Positions 14,174-22,081 of a DNA stretch of 25,116 nt are shown in pieces. The position numbers and the translations under genes were made by a program. Source of the DNA: DAOVVL01 sp965603095 (GTDB taxonomy: Bacteria; Pseudomonadota; Alphaproteobacteria; Rhodospirillales; Magnetovibrionaceae). Under the pieces are notes generated by a model. That model did no database searches and was not told the origin of the DNA. It was given only the letters and a program-made list of their open reading frames with translations. The stretch is from contig CBFDBQ010000033.1 of NCBI GenBank assembly GCA_965603095.1, positions 1-25,116 of the forward strand. The letters are read 5' to 3'. Numbering within the stretch: the stretch's first letter is position 1; the number at the start of each line of letters is the position of its first letter.

Positions 14174-14205
14174 AAAAGGGCGGGGGAAACCTCGCCCTTT
14201 TTGTT
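14174..14205 (+). terminator. terminator of the PRK-cbbT-cbbA operon
   Basis: Stem AAAAGGGCG (14174-14182) with CGCCCTTTT (14193-14201), then further T. Confidence 0.92.
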
Positions 14206-14223
14206 TGTTTTCTTGGTTGTAAC

Positions 14224-14245
14224 GGTGACAATAATGGTGACAATA
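14224..14245. repeat. 12-base tandem repeat upstream of the EamA gene
   Basis: GGTGACAATA occurs at 14224-14233 and again at 14236-14245, a direct repeat of period 12. Such repeats can be regulator half-sites on one face of the helix. No known regulator is recognised. Confidence 0.5.
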
Positions 14246-14263
14246 CCTTGCTGGACGCGGGCG

Positions 14264-14276
14264 TTATCCCTGATAA
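14264..14276. promoter_or_regulatory. short palindrome TTATC-CCT-GATAA before the EamA gene
   Basis: Perfect 5-base arms (14264-14268 and 14272-14276), 10 bases before the ATG at 14286. The same arms occur in the cbbR-cbbM intergenic region (16254-16265) with a 2-base spacer, suggesting a shared binding protein. It is short, so chance is possible. Confidence 0.3.
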
Positions 14277-14285
14277 GCTACTCTC

Positions 14286-15284
14286 ATGCGTGAAACTGAA
14301 AATCCATTTAATTTATCTTCAAATACTCTGGGCATAATATTAATTGTGCTCGGTGTGGCAATTCTTTCAACAATGGATGCCACCGTAAAACTGATACTGG
14401 AAAGTGGGATTTCAGTTATGCAGATGCTAGCCATGCGTAGCTGGTTGGTATTACCGCTTCTTGTGATTTGGATGTTATTTAACGGCGGCTTTAGCCAATT
14501 AAAAACTCATAAGCCGGGATTGCATTTTTTGCGGGTATTTTTTGGTTTTGGCGCACCGTTCTTTTTTTTCAATGCCCTAAACATTCTTTCGCTTCCTGAA
14601 GCTACGGTTATATTCTTTTCTTCAACTTTTATAATGACCGCACTTTCGGTTCCCATACTTAAAGAAAAAGTTGGTATCCATAGGTGGAGCTCAATCATTG
14701 TTGGCTTTATTGGTATTATTATTGCCACAAACCCCAATGGCGACATGCTTAACCTTGGAGCTATATATGCCCTTTGTGCCGCAATTAGTTACTCGCTGAT
14801 GATACTTATTACGCGTCTTATCGGTAATACCGAAGGAACGCTTAAGATGCTGTTTTATTTTCATGCATGGCTAGGTTTGGTAAGCACCCTTGTTGTTTTA
14901 ATCGGCATTAACGACGAACAATTAAAACCAATTCTTTTTGAATTCAGCTCTAATGGGTGGGGTGCAATCATGGTTATAACCGTTTTGGTTATTGCTGGTC
15001 ATTATTGTATGATGCGCGCATTTTCCATTGCCCCGGTTGGCCTTATTGCACCGTTTGATTATACGGCATTGCTGTGGTCAACGTTTTTGGGTTTTGTAAT
15101 ATGGAACCATATTCCGGGGATAAGTTTTTGGATAGGTTCATTGGTGGTGGTTAGCAGCGGAATATACTTGGTAATGCGCGAGATAAAGATAAAAAAACTA
15201 CAAAATGCAAAGGCCAGCATAATTTCTGGGGCAGGGCCCATTGATGCCCCGGTTCCGCCATCAATCTCAAGCGAGCATGATTAA
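14286..15284 (+). CDS. EamA/DMT-family transporter (10 membrane segments)
   Basis: Encodes 332 residues with about ten hydrophobic segments in two repeated halves, the EamA (drug/metabolite transporter) layout. The first half starts with LGIILIVLGVAILSTMDATVK; LPEATVIFF and LKEKVG are typical of the first repeat. The second half has GAIYALCAAISYSLMILITR and APFDYTALLWSTFLGFVIW. The C-terminus is cytoplasmic and Pro/Ser-rich. The substrate cannot be read from sequence; relatives export amino acids or nucleotides or are uncharacterised. It ends 6 bases from the convergent cbbR, with no clear terminator between. The ribosome binding site is weak. Its place inside the cbb region may be incidental. 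Confidence 0.88.
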   Translation: MRETENPFNLSSNTLGIILIVLGVAILSTMDATVKLILESGISVMQMLAMRSWLVLPLLVIWMLFNGGFSQLKTHKPGLHFLRVFFGFGAPFFFFNALNILSLPEATVIFFSSTFIMTALSVPILKEKVGIHRWSSIIVGFIGIIIATNPNGDMLNLGAIYALCAAISYSLMILITRLIGNTEGTLKMLFYFHAWLGLVSTLVVLIGINDEQLKPILFEFSSNGWGAIMVITVLVIAGHYCMMRAFSIAPVGLIAPFDYTALLWSTFLGFVIWNHIPGISFWIGSLVVVSSGIYLVMREIKIKKLQNAKASIISGAGPIDAPVPPSISSEHD

Positions 15285-15290
15285 CTGGCT

Positions 15291-16193
15291 TTATTTTTTT
15301 AATATTGCAGCTGCTTCGTTTAACAGAAAATCCCTAAACGCCGCAGCCACGGGTGAAAGCCGTTTTCCTTTGCGGTGCACAACATACCAGTGACGAACAA
15401 TGGGAAAGTGTAAAACATCGGGGATGGATAGGCGGCCTAACTGCAACTCCATCTGGGTGGCATCGCGGCTCATAATGCTAAGGCCAAGCCCCGCTTGAAC
15501 GCTTTGTTTAATGGCCTCATCGGAACTAACCTCCATTCCGGTTTTAAGCTCCATTTTATGATGTTTAAAAAACCGTTCCATGGCTGAACGGGTTCCCGAC
15601 CCTTTTTCGCGGACAATAAACGTTTCGGCGCTAAGACGGCTTACCGGGATTGAACGTTCTTTGGCAAAGGGGTGGTCGGGTGGTGCTATAACCACCAGCG
15701 GGTTTTCCATAAATTCACCGGATTCAACCTCAATCCCCCTTGGTGGTTGACCCATTATCACCATATCGACCACGTTTTCCGAAAGTTGAGAAAGCAAGGT
15801 TTCGCGGTTAGTCACATCTAGGCGAATATCGACTCCGGGAAAGCGTTTATAGAAAATTGAAAGCAATTTTGGCGCGAAATAATGCGCCGTGGTGGCAACG
15901 GATATGCTCAATGTGCCGTGCTCAATACCCTGCAGGCTAGCAAGGGCGGCCTCCATATTGCCTATTTCACCGCTTATTTCCTTGGCGTAGTGATAAACCT
16001 CGCGTCCGGCCTCGGTAAGGTATATTTTCTTTCCCATCTGCTCGAAAAGCGGCTGCCCGATCTGACCTTCCAACTGTTTTACCTGCATGGATACGGCCGG
16101 TTGGGATAGATTTAATTCTTCGGCGGCTCGGGTGAAGCTGAGGTGGCGCGCAACCGCACCAAAGGCCTTAAGTTGTCTAAGTGTTAAATGCAT
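15291..16193 (-). CDS. cbbR: LysR-type transcriptional regulator CbbR
   Basis: Encodes 300 residues. The winged helix-turn-helix is at 1-60 (LTLRQLKAFGAVARHLSFTRAAEELNLSQ read in pieces, then AVSMQVKQLE), followed by the linker helix and a periplasmic-binding-protein-like effector domain (about 90-295). The N-terminal pattern and the divergent position 196 bases from cbbM are typical of CbbR, which activates cbb operons in response to metabolites such as RuBP, phosphoenolpyruvate or NADPH, depending on species. It probably binds the palindromes in the shared intergenic region and represses itself. Assignment to CbbR and not another LysR protein rests on context together with sequence style. 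Confidence 0.92.
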   Translation of the reverse strand: MHLTLRQLKAFGAVARHLSFTRAAEELNLSQPAVSMQVKQLEGQIGQPLFEQMGKKIYLTEAGREVYHYAKEISGEIGNMEAALASLQGIEHGTLSISVATTAHYFAPKLLSIFYKRFPGVDIRLDVTNRETLLSQLSENVVDMVIMGQPPRGIEVESGEFMENPLVVIAPPDHPFAKERSIPVSRLSAETFIVREKGSGTRSAMERFFKHHKMELKTGMEVSSDEAIKQSVQAGLGLSIMSRDATQMELQLGRLSIPDVLHFPIVRHWYVVHRKGKRLSPVAAAFRDFLLNEAAAILKK

Positions 16194-16245
16194 GCCTTTA
16201 ATACCTTTAAAATCAATCAGTTACCTGCCTATTATAACCAAAACT

Positions 16246-16299
16246 TATGATGATTATCAAGATAAATGAATTTATTTATATGAAGCACAAAAGTATAGT
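16246..16299 (+). promoter_or_regulatory. cbbM promoter with overlapping CbbR-type operator palindromes
   Basis: -10 TATAGT (16294-16299); the -35 position (16271-16276, TTTATT) is poor, implying activation. Upstream are two adjoining palindromes: TTATC-AA-GATAA (16254-16265) and ATAAAT-GA-ATTTAT (16262-16275). TCA-N7-TGA (16257-16269) fits the TNA-N7-TNA core. Position and form suit a CbbR operator acting on both cbbM and cbbR. Confidence 0.6.
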
Positions 16300-16317
16300 C
16301 CTGCTCATGAGTTAACG

Positions 16318-16351
16318 CCCAGCTGGCCAACCTAACGACAGGCCAGTAGGG
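16318..16351 (+). promoter_or_regulatory. stem-loop in the cbbM 5' untranslated leader
   Basis: CCC-AG-CTGGCC (16318-16328) pairs with GGCCAG-TA-GGG (16341-16351) around a 12-base loop. It lies about 20 bases after the likely transcript start and about 25 before the Shine-Dalgarno. A 5' stem of this kind often stabilises abundant mRNAs; a regulatory role is also possible. Confidence 0.5.
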
Positions 16352-16389
16352 ATACGGAGTTTTCAACTTAAATAAGGGAGCTAAAGCCA

Positions 16390-17775
16390 ATGGGTTTAGA
16401 CCAATCAGCACGTTATTCAGATCTCAGCCTCAAAGAAGACGATCTAATCAAAGGGGGGGACCACATTTTGGTTGCCTATATTATGCAACCAAAGACCGGT
16501 TACGGTTACCTTGAGGCCGCTACCCACTTTGCCGCTGAAAGCTCCACCGGTACCAACGTTGAGGTTTCCACCACCGATGACTTCACCAAAAGCGTTGATG
16601 CATTGGTTTATGAAATAGATGAAGCCAAGGGCCTCATGAAAATAGCCTATCCGTTGGATCTGTTCGATCGCAACATTCTTGACGGGCGCATGATGATAGT
16701 TTCGTTCTTGACCCTTGTTATCGGTAACAACCAGGGCATGGGTGATATTGAACACGCCAAAATCCACGATTTCTGGATGCCACCCCGCGCCATTCAGTTG
16801 TTTGATGGCCCATCCAAAGATATTTCCGATATGTGGCGCGTTCTTGGTCGCCCGGTTGTTGATGGTGGTTACATTGCAGGTACCATTATTAAACCAAAGC
16901 TTGGCCTTCGCCCGAAACAGTTTGCCGAAGCGGCTTATCAGTTCTGGCTTGGCGGCGATTTCATCAAAAATGATGAACCCCAAGGCAACCAGACTTTTGC
17001 CCCGATGAAGCAAACCTTGCCGCTTGTTTACGATTCAATGAAGCGTGCCCAAGACGAAACCGGCGAAGCAAAATTGTTTTCCGCCAACATTACCGCAGAT
17101 GATCATCACGAAATGATCGCCCGTGGTGAATTTGTGCTCGAAACCTTTGGCCCCGATGCCGACAAGGTTGCTTTCTTGGTTGATGGTTATGTTGGTGGCC
17201 CCGGTATGGTTACCACCGCACGGCGTAACTTCTCAGGCCAGTACTTGCATTATCACCGTGCCGGACATGGTGCGGTAACTTCACCTTCGGCTAAGCGCGG
17301 TTACACCGCGTTTGTTCTGGCTAAGATGAGCCGCCTGCAAGGTGCTTCTGGTATCCACGTAGGCACCATGGGTTACGGCAAAATGGAAGGCGAAAACGAC
17401 GACAAGAACATCGCCTACATGATTGAACGCGATAGCGCCGATGGCCCGTACTTCCATCAGGAATGGTATGGCATGAAACCAACCACACCAATTATTTCTG
17501 GTGGCATGAACGCACTGCGTTTGCCCGGCTTCTTTGAAAACCTAGGCCATGGCAACCTGATTAATACATCAGGTGGCGGTTCTTACGGTCACATCGACAG
17601 CCCAGCGGCTGGTGCAATTTCACTTCGTCAAGCATACGAATGCTGGCTCGAAGGCGCCGATCCTATCGAATTTGCGAAAGATCATAAAGAATTTGCTCGC
17701 GCATTCGAAAGCTTCCCTGGTGATGCCGATAGCATCTTCCCTGGATGGCGTGATAAACTAGGCGTTCACAAATAA
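16390..17775 (+). CDS. cbbM: ribulose bisphosphate carboxylase/oxygenase, form II (CbbM)
   Basis: Encodes 461 residues, the form II length. It fixes CO2 on RuBP and needs no small subunit. Active-site residues are readable with a +2 offset from Rhodospirillum rubrum: Lys168 (GTIIKPKLGL), Lys193 (carbamylated) with Asp195 and Glu196 (FIKNDEPQGNQ), His289/Arg290 (YLHYHRAGHGA), and Lys331 in loop 6 (GTMGYGKMEGE). SGGMNALRLPGF and NTSGGGSYGHIDSPAAGA form the phosphate-binding end. GGGAG lies before the ATG. Divergent cbbR suggests control by CbbR; cbbQ and cbbO follow behind a terminator. Form II enzymes have low CO2/O2 specificity, fitting a microaerobic sulfidic niche (inference). Confidence 0.99.
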   Translation: MGLDQSARYSDLSLKEDDLIKGGDHILVAYIMQPKTGYGYLEAATHFAAESSTGTNVEVSTTDDFTKSVDALVYEIDEAKGLMKIAYPLDLFDRNILDGRMMIVSFLTLVIGNNQGMGDIEHAKIHDFWMPPRAIQLFDGPSKDISDMWRVLGRPVVDGGYIAGTIIKPKLGLRPKQFAEAAYQFWLGGDFIKNDEPQGNQTFAPMKQTLPLVYDSMKRAQDETGEAKLFSANITADDHHEMIARGEFVLETFGPDADKVAFLVDGYVGGPGMVTTARRNFSGQYLHYHRAGHGAVTSPSAKRGYTAFVLAKMSRLQGASGIHVGTMGYGKMEGENDDKNIAYMIERDSADGPYFHQEWYGMKPTTPIISGGMNALRLPGFFENLGHGNLINTSGGGSYGHIDSPAAGAISLRQAYECWLEGADPIEFAKDHKEFARAFESFPGDADSIFPGWRDKLGVHK

Positions 17776-17793
17776 ACGCTTGGTAGATTTAGG

Positions 17794-17811
17794 ATCGATT
17801 TTTAAATCGAT
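17794..17811. repeat. perfect inverted repeat after cbbM
   Basis: ATCGATTT (17794-17801), two bases, AAATCGAT (17804-17811). It sits 18 bases after the cbbM stop, just ahead of the terminator. It could protect the mRNA 3' end or bind a protein. Confidence 0.45.
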
Positions 17812-17817
17812 TTAGAT

Positions 17818-17861
17818 AAAACGGCCGGGGGTGGTAGAGTTCCGCTTCCGGCCGTTTTTTT
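17818..17861 (+). terminator. terminator between cbbM and cbbQ
   Basis: AAAACGGCCGG (17818-17828) pairs with CCGGCCGTTTT (17848-17858) around a 19-base loop, with a T run. cbbQ starts 32 bases later with no obvious promoter, so read-through probably sets a low cbbQO:cbbM ratio. Confidence 0.85.
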
Positions 17862-17892
17862 CTCTAAGAATATTTTTTGAAGGATTCTAATC

Positions 17893-18696
17893 ATGTCGGA
17901 TAACGCGCAGTACATAATAAGCGAAGAACCGTTCTATCAAGCCATGAGTAACGAGATACCTCTTTATGAGGCGGCATACTCAGAGCGCTTGCCGGTAATG
18001 ATAAAAGGCCCAACCGGTTCGGGAAAATCTCGCTTTATTGAATACATGGCGTGGAAACTGCAAAAGCCGTTAATTACAGTAGCGTGCAACGAAGACATGA
18101 CCGCGTCTGATTTGGTTGGCAGATACTTGCTTGATGCCAATGGGACGCGCTGGATCGACGGCCCGCTGACCACTGCCGCGCGCATTGGCGCAATTTGTTA
18201 TTTGGATGAAATTGTCGAAGCACGCCAAGATACCACCGTGGTTATTCATCCGTTGACCGATCATCGGCGCAATCTTCCTTTGGATAAAAAAGGCGAGCTA
18301 GTAAACGCACACGCCGATTTCCAATTGGTTATTTCATATAACCCCGGATACCAGAGCCTTATGAAAGATTTAAAGCAGTCAACTAAACAACGTTTTTCCG
18401 CCATGGATTTTGACTATCCGCCCGCTGATTTAGAGGCTTCAATAGTTGCCAAGGAAACCGAATCGGATAAAGGCACGGCAGCCAAATTGGTAAAAATTGC
18501 CGAAGCCGCGCGTAACCTCAAAGGGCACGGTTTGGATGAGGGAATTTCAACCCGCTTGTTGGTGTATGCCGCACGTCTTATCAAAACCGGGGTTGCACCA
18601 AAGGACGCTTGTCGCATGGCCATGGTTGCGCCAATAACCGACGATAGCGATATTCGCGAAACCCTTAATCACGCCATAGATGCCGTGTTCGGCTAA
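17893..18696 (+). CDS. cbbQ: RuBisCO activase AAA+ ATPase CbbQ
   Basis: Encodes 267 residues of the MoxR branch of AAA+ ATPases. Walker A GPTGSGKS is at 39-46, Walker B is at ICYLDEIVEA, sensor 1 is at VISYNPGYQS, and the arginine-rich stretch STKQRFSAMDFDYP lies where arginine fingers usually sit. CbbQ forms hexamers that bind CbbO and use ATP to remove inhibitory sugar phosphates from RuBisCO. AAGGA precedes the ATG. NorQ (nitric oxide reductase) is a close relative, but the position between cbbM and cbbO settles the call. It probably shares a transcript with cbbO. Confidence 0.95.
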   Translation: MSDNAQYIISEEPFYQAMSNEIPLYEAAYSERLPVMIKGPTGSGKSRFIEYMAWKLQKPLITVACNEDMTASDLVGRYLLDANGTRWIDGPLTTAARIGAICYLDEIVEARQDTTVVIHPLTDHRRNLPLDKKGELVNAHADFQLVISYNPGYQSLMKDLKQSTKQRFSAMDFDYPPADLEASIVAKETESDKGTAAKLVKIAEAARNLKGHGLDEGISTRLLVYAARLIKTGVAPKDACRMAMVAPITDDSDIRETLNHAIDAVFG

Positions 18697-18746
18697 TAGC
18701 CTCAGTAGTTTCGCCCTTTATCACACCCCGTGTGGGAGCACTCCTT

Positions 18747-21005
18747 GTGACCATCAGCGAAGACCATCTTGCAGTCTACCGTGAAAAACTAACGTGCAGC
18801 TTTGATCAGCTCGATAACGTTTTTGCTGACTGCATGGAGGAGGCGGCCCATAGGCTGTCGCCCAATGGGATTGAAGGCTACCTCGAAGGCGCATCATTGG
18901 TGTGCATGATAGGGCGCGGGTTCGAGCCGGTGTTGGTTTATCTGGAAGAAATGCCCGAGGTTGCCGAGCGATTAGGCGAAAACACCTTGCTGCTCGTTTC
19001 CCAATCGGTTTGGAAGATGTCGCGTTCTCCTAACGGCAAAGCCATATTGCCGTTTTTACAAACAATCGGTGAGGCATCTAGAAGGCTTGGCTCGGAAGAG
19101 TTGCTCAATAAATACATAGAAATGGTTTTTTCAATGATGGACCGCACCACTGGGTCTATTCATGGTTTTCACACTACAATTCCCAGTCCGGGATTACCCA
19201 GTTTGTTGGCAAATATACCGTACCTGCTTAATCAATTGTCGCTCGAAGGATTAAGCAACTGGATTGAATATGGCATTGCCTATTACAGCGATAACCCTGA
19301 CAGGCAAAAAGATTACTTTGCTATGCAATCAGCCGACAGCCGTGCGGTTATGCAGCGCGAACGCCACGGAACTCTTTTTGCCGATGTGGAAAGGCGTTTG
19401 GTTTTGTATATGCATGCGCTGTGGAAAAAGAAAGAGCATTTTGTTCCTTATTCCACCGGGTTTGATCAACTAAAAAAACCACAACCGTATTTTGATGAAC
19501 TGGGCATACGGGTTCCAGATGTTTTTGATGACATTGATGGTGTAACCGGGTTTTGTCGTTACCTTGCAATGTTGGCCCACATGGCGGCACATCAGCGCTG
19601 GTCTGAAGCAATTTTCGCCGATAACTTCAGTCCGTTTCAACGCTTGGCAGTTGAATTTTTAGAAGACAGCCGGGTCGAATGCCTTACCATGCGTGAATAC
19701 CCCGGACTTCGCCGTATATGGAAAAAGCTTCACCCAAAACCAGTTGAAGAAGATTGTGACCCAGCAACACAATCGTGCGTACGCCACCGCATGGCAATGC
19801 TTTCGTATGCCATTCTTGATGACGAGCATGGATATAAAAACCCCGACATTAATGAATTTGTTAAAAAATTCCATGACTTGATGGAAAATGGTGAAAGTTC
19901 AACTCAAGAAATTGCATCTCTCGCATCATCATTTGTTGCGCGTACTAGGCGGCAAGAAGACCAGTCGGCGGTTGTATATTTCAACGATACCGAGGTCGAT
20001 TATCGTGACGATAATCGCCACATATGGAAATTTTATGAACTTGGCGACGAAGAGGAAATGTTCGACGAGAGGGAAAAAACCGCAGTCGAAAACGAAGAAG
20101 AAAACAAAGGTCTACCGCCAAGGCATTATCCGGAATGGGATTACCAGACCAAAACCTATCGTCCGGACTGGGTAAGTGTTTATGAAAGCTTACATCCATC
20201 GGGCGATGCGTCATTTATTGATAAACTGCTGCAAAAAAACTCTGCTCTGGCCAAACGCATCAAACAGTTGTTGGATTTGCTTAAACCACAACAGTACGTT
20301 CGCGTTAGGTATCAGGAAGAAGGATCAGAGCTTGACCTAGACGTTGCCATAAAATCATTGATTGATTTTAAAAGCGGATCAACCCCGGACCCAAGAATAA
20401 ACATGTCGCATCGTCATGATGGTCGCGATATTGCGGTAATGTTGCTTTTAGATTTATCACAATCGGTTGGCGATATACCGGAAGGTTCAAGCCAAAGTAT
20501 TTTAGAGCTAAGCCAAGAGGCGGTTGCAATTTTAGGCTGGGCCATAGAAAGGCTGGGCGATGAATTTGCCATAGCTGGGTTTTCATCTAACACCCGGCAC
20601 GAAGTGCGCTACCAACATATAAAAGGCTATAACGAAGACTGGGACGATGATGTTAAGTCTCGCTTGGCGGCCATGGAGGCGGGATATTCAACTAGAATGG
20701 GGGCGGCCCTTCGTCATGCCGGGCATTATCTAAAAGCACGCAAAGCAGAAAAGAAATTATTGCTGGTGTTAAGTGATGGCGAACCTTCGGATATCGACGT
20801 TAATGACGAAAGAACCCTAATCGAAGATACACGCAAGGCGGTACAGGAGCTTGACCGTGATGGTATTTATACATTTTGTATAACCCTTGATGCCGATGCC
20901 GATGATTATGTGGGTGATATTTTTGGGAATCGATTTGGTGTTGTGGATAAGGTCGAGCGCCTGCCAGAGAAGCTTCTTCAGATGTTTGTGTCTATTACCA
21001 AATAA
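18747..21005 (+). CDS. cbbO: RuBisCO activase adaptor CbbO (VWA domain)
   Basis: Encodes 752 residues. Start taken at GTG 18747 because GGAG at 18735-18738 sits 8 bases upstream; an in-frame GTG at 18732 lies in a small hairpin (CACAC-CCC-GTGTG, 18722-18734) with no ribosome binding site. The long N-terminal part is alpha-helical, with repeated hydrophobic/charged helices and an acidic stretch (DEEEMFDEREKTAVENEEE) near 435-455. The C-terminal von Willebrand factor A domain (about 560-750) has an intact MIDAS: DLSQS (Asp569, Ser571, Ser573) and LSDGEPSD. CbbO links RuBisCO to the CbbQ hexamer, and the MIDAS is needed for RuBisCO contact. NorD is the relative in denitrification; context gives CbbO. 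Confidence 0.94.
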   Translation: MTISEDHLAVYREKLTCSFDQLDNVFADCMEEAAHRLSPNGIEGYLEGASLVCMIGRGFEPVLVYLEEMPEVAERLGENTLLLVSQSVWKMSRSPNGKAILPFLQTIGEASRRLGSEELLNKYIEMVFSMMDRTTGSIHGFHTTIPSPGLPSLLANIPYLLNQLSLEGLSNWIEYGIAYYSDNPDRQKDYFAMQSADSRAVMQRERHGTLFADVERRLVLYMHALWKKKEHFVPYSTGFDQLKKPQPYFDELGIRVPDVFDDIDGVTGFCRYLAMLAHMAAHQRWSEAIFADNFSPFQRLAVEFLEDSRVECLTMREYPGLRRIWKKLHPKPVEEDCDPATQSCVRHRMAMLSYAILDDEHGYKNPDINEFVKKFHDLMENGESSTQEIASLASSFVARTRRQEDQSAVVYFNDTEVDYRDDNRHIWKFYELGDEEEMFDEREKTAVENEEENKGLPPRHYPEWDYQTKTYRPDWVSVYESLHPSGDASFIDKLLQKNSALAKRIKQLLDLLKPQQYVRVRYQEEGSELDLDVAIKSLIDFKSGSTPDPRINMSHRHDGRDIAVMLLLDLSQSVGDIPEGSSQSILELSQEAVAILGWAIERLGDEFAIAGFSSNTRHEVRYQHIKGYNEDWDDDVKSRLAAMEAGYSTRMGAALRHAGHYLKARKAEKKLLLVLSDGEPSDIDVNDERTLIEDTRKAVQELDRDGIYTFCITLDADADDYVGDIFGNRFGVVDKVERLPEKLLQMFVSITK

Positions 21006-21038
21006 ATTTAATCATGTAAAAACAAGTAGTTAATGGTA

Positions 21039-21071
21039 CTAATGATAAGTTTTTTTTATATGAATCATTAG
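21039..21071. repeat. inverted repeat with T-rich loop after cbbO
   Basis: CTAATGAT (21039-21046) and ATCATTAG (21064-21071) are perfect 8-base arms around a 17-base loop containing eight T. The T run is in the loop, so it is not a normal terminator. It could be an operator for the transcript that follows. Confidence 0.45.
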
Positions 21072-21104
21072 GATAAATCAGTTTGTTTATGACCATTCTA
21101 GCGG

Positions 21105-21137
21105 TATATTGACACTTGAAACATGTAAAAATTACAC
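21105..21137 (+). promoter_or_regulatory. promoter elements ahead of the small-RNA candidate
   Basis: Two options overlap. TATATT (21105-21110) is a good -10 with a weak -35 (TTTGTT, 21082-21087), giving a start near 21117. TTGACA (21109-21114) is a perfect -35 with a weak -10 (TTACAC, 21132-21137), giving a start near 21144. Only the first would transcribe the whole structure described for the RNA. Confidence 0.4.
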
Positions 21138-21231
21138 GGGAGGTTTGGTTGCCGAGTAAACCTGGGGAGGTCCGCTCGCACTATCCCAAAACTCCCGTCA
21201 GACCCCTGCCCACTAGGGCGGGGGTCTTTTT
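21136..21231 (+). ncRNA. structured small-RNA candidate between cbbO and rpe
   Basis: About 96 bases with no reading frame of note, richer in G+C than the flanks, ending in a strong terminator. Pairings seen: ACGGGAG (21136-21142) with CTCCCGT (21192-21198) closes a domain; inside it GGTTT (21142-21146) pairs with AAACC (21058+100, i.e. 21158-21162); the open middle includes GGGGAGG (21164-21170), a Shine-Dalgarno-like purine motif. The terminator stem AGACCCCTGCCC (21200-21211) with GGGCGGGGGTCT (21216-21227) follows at once. It does not contain the conserved SRP RNA loop. I cannot assign an Rfam family. It could also be an untranslated leader ended by attenuation upstream of rpe. Confidence 0.55.
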
Positions 21232-21232
21232 A
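21199..21232 (+). terminator. strong terminator ending the small-RNA candidate
   Basis: A 12-base stem with one G-T pair, a 4-base loop ACTA, and five T. Confidence 0.92.
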
Positions 21233-21340
21233 AATAAATATAAAATCATCCATTCGGGCCTTTAGGCTTGGAGTTGGCTAGTAATAACTACAAAATGTAT
21301 GTAGAAACGGATTACACTTTATTCATCTCCGGAGAACAAA

Positions 21341-22000
21341 ATGACAGACAGCGTTAAAATTGCCCCCAGCATCTTATCTGCCGATTTTGCCCGTCTTGGC
21401 GAAGAGGTCAAAGCGGTTGATGAGGCTGGTGCCGATTGGATTCATATTGATGTTATGGATGGTCACTTTGTTCCCAACCTTACTTTTGGCCCACCGGTTA
21501 TTTCATGCATACGTTCGTGGACCGAAAAATTCTTTGATGTGCACCTAATGATTGATCCAGCCGGACCATTTTTGGAAGATTATGCCAAAGCCGGCGCTGA
21601 TCAAATTGTGGTTCACGCCGAAGCAGATAAGCATCTCGACCGTTCAATTCAGGTAATTAAAGGGCTAGGTAAAAAAGCGGGTGTTTCGCTTAACCCGTCT
21701 ACCCCGGTCAATGTTTTGGAAAATGTATTAGACCAGTTGGATATGGTTTTAATAATGAGCGTTAACCCCGGTTTTGGCGGACAAAGCTTTATTCCGGCGG
21801 CATTAAATAAAATAAGTGCGGTTAAAGAAATGATTAATGGTCGCCCCATAGACATTCAGGTTGATGGTGGCGTCAATGCCGCTACTGCAAAATCTGTTGT
21901 TGATGCGGGCGCCACATGCTTGGTTGCAGGTAGCGCAGTATTTAAAGGCGATGATTACGTAGCAACTATTAAGGCAATTCGTGACGCATACTCATCCTAA
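21341..22000 (+). CDS. rpe: ribulose-phosphate 3-epimerase (Rpe/CbbE)
   Basis: Encodes 219 residues, normal length. Interconverts xylulose-5-phosphate and ribulose-5-phosphate, feeding phosphoribulokinase. A TIM barrel with all family signatures: IAPSILSADFARLGEE (7-22), HIDVMDGHFVPN (catalytic Asp and metal His), VHLMI, VHAEA, MSVNPGFGGQSF, and IQVDGGVNAAT with the second catalytic Asp, then VAGSAVF. CCGGAGAA lies before the ATG. It is separated from cbbO by the small-RNA candidate and its terminator, so it has its own promoter or depends on read-through. The symbol cbbE would fit the context. Confidence 0.97.
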   Translation: MTDSVKIAPSILSADFARLGEEVKAVDEAGADWIHIDVMDGHFVPNLTFGPPVISCIRSWTEKFFDVHLMIDPAGPFLEDYAKAGADQIVVHAEADKHLDRSIQVIKGLGKKAGVSLNPSTPVNVLENVLDQLDMVLIMSVNPGFGGQSFIPAALNKISAVKEMINGRPIDIQVDGGVNAATAKSVVDAGATCLVAGSAVFKGDDYVATIKAIRDAYSS

Positions 22001-22081
22001 TAATTTTTTATCGTAAGCATTTTTTATTTTAAGCAATTAAATATATTTTATTTTTTTATATTCCATTATCAGGATGCTTAG

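Noticed and set aside
18732..18746. Upstream GTG as the cbbO start
   Set aside because: It lies inside a small hairpin and has no Shine-Dalgarno, whereas GTG 18747 has GGAG at the right distance.
21136..21231. Small-RNA candidate as 4.5S (SRP) RNA
   Set aside because: The conserved SRP loop sequence (GGTCAGG...GGAAGCAGC type) is absent.
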